From Symbiodinium natans (taxonomy: Eukaryota > Sar > Dinophyceae > Suessiales > Symbiodiniaceae): a stretch of 64,000 nucleotides of DNA. Numbering within the stretch: position 1 is the stretch's first letter; each line of letters opens with the position of its first letter. The stretch is taken from positions 117,001-181,000 of the forward strand of contig CAJNDS010002425.1 in assembly GCA_905221605.1 (NCBI GenBank), read 5' to 3'. The notes under the pieces were generated by a model. The model was not told the DNA's origin and did not search any database. It saw only the letters and a list, made by a program, of their open reading frames with translations. The position numbers and the translations under genes are program-made. Shown piece after piece: positions 61,652 through 64,000 of this stretch.

Positions 61652-63348
61652 GTGTCCTCTGCAGCTCCTTGGGACCCAAGCGTAGGCGTCCGTCGATGGC
61701 TGCGGACCCACTGCGGCGATAGCAATGGATAGATCCGATGAAAGTGCCCTAGCGCAGTGATTGCCAGGGGTACCCTAAACTTGAAACCCTAAACCCTAAC
61801 CTCTAAACCCTGAACACGGTTTCGTGGTTTGGAGTTCCTGGGTTTGAGCAGGCCTTGTAGATGTGGAGATGATGTTGGCTTTTGGGGTGGGGAACATGCT
61901 AAGCTCTAAACCCTAAACCCTTTACCCTACTTTTCGACATGATGAACACCAAAGCCTAAACCCACGTGTCATCAAGGGAATAAGGGAATTAGGGGCCTAC
62001 ATAAACCCTAAACCGTGAACCCTAAAGGGTACCTCGTTCCCTCATGTCCTGCTAAGAACCTGCCAGTCCCAGGCGACTCCGAGTTGGCCAGACGCGCGGC
62101 CGAGTCAGACTGCTTGCGATTTGTCTTTTGGGAGCAACACCGTAAATGTTAAACAATAAACACTGAAAACTAAACCCTAAACCCTGCACACTAAACCCTA
62201 AAGCCTAAACTCCAAACAACAAATCCTGAACCCTGCTTAAACCCCGAACCAAAAGCTCGTTTGGACTTTGATTAGTTTGTAAGGCTTAATTAGGGTTCAG
62301 GGTTTAGATTCCATAGAGGTTTATTCGAGGAAAAATGCTACAATATGTGACTTTTCTTCGTTTCTCACCAAAAAAAGGTCGATAGCAAGTCTTTTACTTC
62401 CATTTGGACAGAGTGTTCAAGGCTATTTCGTCAAATGCTTCAAGGTCATATGAGCATATAGGATAGAGTTTTTGTTCAAATGAACTATGTCTTATTCATT
62501 TACAGAGTTTCTTTTCGGAGAATAAGATAATAGTCAGGAAATAGTAGAACCTTGGCTCAGATTTTGTTAGAGAAAACACCATGTACAAAATCTGCCTGGA
62601 TCCACGCAGGGCTGTTTTCTTACAAAAAACGCGGCGCGTAGATGCAGGCAGATTTTGTCCGTCGTGTCTTTGAGAAAACATCAGGGACAAAGTCTGCCTG
62701 GATCTACGCGGTGCTGTCTTCTTACATAGCAGGTGGCGCGTAGATCCAGGCAGATTTTGTTCTTCGCATTTTTTGAGAAAACACCATGGACAAAGTCTGC
62801 CTGCCCTTGAGCCGGGCTTTGAAGCTGCCATCCCTGAACCTTACACCTGGAACCCTAAACCCTAAACCCTAAACCCTACAGCCTCTAGACCCCAAACCTT
62901 GAACCCCAAACCCTACAGCCTCTAGACCCCAAGCCCTGGCCTCATGACACCCAAGTCAGGTGGTGTGGCTTGAGATAGAGAGATATCTGAATCCTTACTT
63001 CTCGCCCCAGGCCGACAAAAAATGCGGTTCCGAAGGACCTAAGGTCTAGTATATGGTGCGGTGAGACAGGGGACCCTGAGGCTACGTGGCTTTTGGCATA
63101 GCCGGGGGGGGGGGGGGGTTCTTGATGTGTAATCCTTTTAAACCCTAAACCCCAAAACCCTAAACCGTAAACCCTAAACCCTAAACCCTAAACCCTAAAC
63201 CCTAAACCCTAAACCCCTAAACCCCTAAACCCTAAACCCTAAACCCTAAACCCTATTTCGAGATGTCGAGCTCATGCTAAGGCACTGGACCGAAAAAGGC
63301 CACAGATGGCACCCTGGCATTGTAGCTGACGTGCGACTTCCGCATATG
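61652..63348 (+). CDS. Exon-like blocks, unrecognised (61652-61732, 62073-62141, 63263-63348)
   Basis: Block 61652-61732 (CAGCAG|GTG) reads VSSAAPWDPSVGVRRWLRTH, then CGDSNG and TAG. Block 62073-62141 (CCCAG|GC ... CACC|GTAAATG) reads DSELARRAAESDCLRFVFWE, then QH. Block 63263-63348 reads VELMLRHWTEKGHRWHPGIV, then ADVRLPHM, and ends ATG|GCTAGG, where an M7 element starts. The composition is coding-like. They may belong to the gene starting at 60906, but no domain is recognised and the stop in the first block conflicts with a single simple model. Confidence 0.4.
61966..62060. mobile_element. MITE-like element, family M4, with telomeric tract inside
   Basis: AAGGGAATAAGGGAATTAGG and TACCTCGTTCCCTCATGTCC are the arms; CCCTAAACCGTGAACCCTAA lies in the loop. 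Confidence 0.55.
62571..62810. repeat. Tandem hairpin repeat, ~102-bp period, 2.3 units
   Basis: GAGAAAACACCATG with ACAAAATCTGCCTGGATC begins each unit (62571, 62672, 62776). Within units the reverse complement GTAGATCCAGGCAGATTTTG appears, so each unit forms a hairpin. The minus-strand frame of 111 codons through it encodes a repetitive peptide; it is probably not a gene. Confidence 0.8.
63174..63255. repeat. Telomeric array, CCCTAAA orientation
   Basis: CCCTAAA units with two CCCCTAAA octamers in the middle. Confidence 0.95.
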
Positions 63349-63349
63349 G

Positions 63350-63463
63350 CTAGGACCGGGAGTAGGCCCTTTTATCCTCTTTCTAGGGTTGGGGTTCCCT
63401 TCTAATCCCCTTAAAGCCAAAAAAAGGGCACCCTTTTTATTCCTAGGTGACTCCCGGGTCTAG
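63350..63463. mobile_element. MITE family M7, intact, with ATGG target duplication
   Basis: CTAGGACCGGGAGTAGGCCC to GGTGACTCCCGGGTCTAG, flanked by ATGG at 63346-63349 and 63464-63467. The left flank is the end of an exon-like block. Core words GGGTTCCCTTCTAATCCCCT and AAAAAAAGGGCACCC are shared with 26657. Confidence 0.8.
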
Positions 63464-63570
63464 ATGGGGATTCACGAAAATGAGGGACCCCTCTTACATT
63501 CCCCAATGAGTAGGACTCCCTCATAATGCGGACTCCAATAAGGTACTCCTGATTTCGGAGACCCCGTTAC
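63464..63570. mobile_element. MITE-like element, family M12, adjacent to M7
   Basis: ATGGGGATTCACGAAAATGA and CTGATTTCGGAGACCCCGTT are its inverted ends, with CCCCAATGAGTAGGACTCCC inside. Confidence 0.6.
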
Positions 63571-63757
63571 AGATGTGAGCTTGCTGTTAACCCTTATCCG
63601 TTTTTTTCGTGCCACTTTTCGAGGGGGGTCTAGCATCCAATGCTGTCACTCAACCTTGCCGCCTCAGCTCCACAGTCTAGACCGCAAACCCTAAAACCCT
63701 TAGTTTAGGGCTTGGGGGTTTGGGGCCTGGGGTGTACCGGTTTGGAGTTCTTAGCTA

Positions 63758-63840
63758 AACCCTAAACCCTAAACCCTAAACCCTAAACCCTAAACCCTAA
63801 ACCCTAAACCCTAAACCCTAAACCCTAAACCCTAAACCCT
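63758..63840. repeat. Telomeric array, CCCTAAA orientation
   Basis: About twelve perfect CCCTAAA units followed by a GC-rich island with exon-like composition (63841-63905, open frames, unassigned). Confidence 0.95.
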
Positions 63841-63925
63841 GGCGCCTCCCAGGCCTTCAGAGCTTCATCTTGGCCGTCGGCACAGGCGCTCGGCGCAGTT
63901 TTGGGGAGCACCAATCATGGGTTTT

Positions 63926-64000
63926 CCGAGGTAGGATAAGAGGGACCCTTACCTACCCTAAGGGTCCATGTACCTATAGAGTACATATTAGGGCCCTAAA
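63926..64000. mobile_element. M6 left end interrupted by an M1 element (cut by window end)
   Basis: TTTTCCGAGGTAGGATAAGA with GGGACCCTTA is the M6 left arm. CCCTAAGGGTCCATGTACCT (from 63958) is the M1 end, and the window stops inside it. Confidence 0.6.

Noticed and set aside
62496-62831. Minus-strand 111-codon frame
   Set aside because: It runs through the tandem hairpin repeat; the repeated peptide explains the open frame.
1-64000. The window as a chromosome end or subtelomere
   Set aside because: Arrays are short, in both orientations, spread evenly through 64 kb and lie inside genes; neither window end is a long terminal array.
1-64000. CRISPR array, operons, bacterial promoters or terminators
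   Set aside because: Repeats are telomeric or MITE-like without regular spacers, and the gene structure is eukaryotic with introns.
1-64000. tRNA or rRNA genes
   Set aside because: No cloverleaf with GGTTCGA-type T arm and no conserved rRNA core was seen on reading; a covariance-model search would be decisive and could not be run.

Overview
The window looks like nuclear DNA of a dinoflagellate, probably Symbiodinium-like. This is an inference from several signals. Plant/dinoflagellate-type telomeric heptamers (TTTAGGG/CCCTAAA) are scattered through the whole 64 kb as dozens of internal arrays in both orientations. Genes are broken into many short exons. Introns use GT, GC and GA donors with mostly AG|G acceptors. 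All recognisable coding sequence is on the + strand. One gene carries a DUF4116-like segment, a family common in dinoflagellates. Many families of 90-180 bp palindromic, MITE-like elements fill the introns. Chromerids or another TTTAGGG alga are not excluded.

Layout. 0-11 kb: mostly telomere-like repeats, one possible terminal exon at 2.06-2.14 kb, a 482-bp-period duplicated block of degenerate telomeric sequence (5.9-6.9 kb), an element with long inverted ends (6.95-7.44 kb) and a GGGCCCATGATTGG satellite (7.6-8.35 kb). 11.7-24.2 kb: a scattered FtsJ/RrmJ-type SAM-dependent RNA 2'-O-methyltransferase gene whose motifs occur in order on one strand (LDLGCFPGGWS, DVTHMDPLEYHTFIQGDV, DVVLSDLAP, GGWFVVRV, C-terminal KEFE). 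26.58-27.15 kb: a complete two-exon gene for a small secreted Cys-rich protein; its only intron is a MITE flanked by a 4-bp target duplication. 28.2-36.3 kb: a run of exon-like blocks without family assignment. 37.1-38.7 kb: an intronless CDK-like kinase with HEAT-like and DUF4116-like N-terminal regions. 42.1-58.5 kb: a many-exon major facilitator (MFS) transporter, traced exon by exon with matching intron phases. 60.9-63.4 kb: the first exons of another gene.

Main observation. Telomeric arrays behave as intron material and seem to provide splice sites: GTTTAGGG works as a 5' splice site and GGGTTTAG as a 3' splice site. In the MFS gene one phase-consistent intron starts and ends with telomeric repeat, and two other candidate introns (14826-14894 and 60977-61059) consist of nothing but perfect TTTAGGG units. 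Alignments between copies of dispersed elements show telomeric tracts lying inside otherwise intact elements, so the tracts appear to be inserted secondarily. Together with the introner-type MITE this suggests two parallel ways of making introns in this genome. No splicing data are available here; every exon boundary is inferred from reading frame, phase and splice-site logic.
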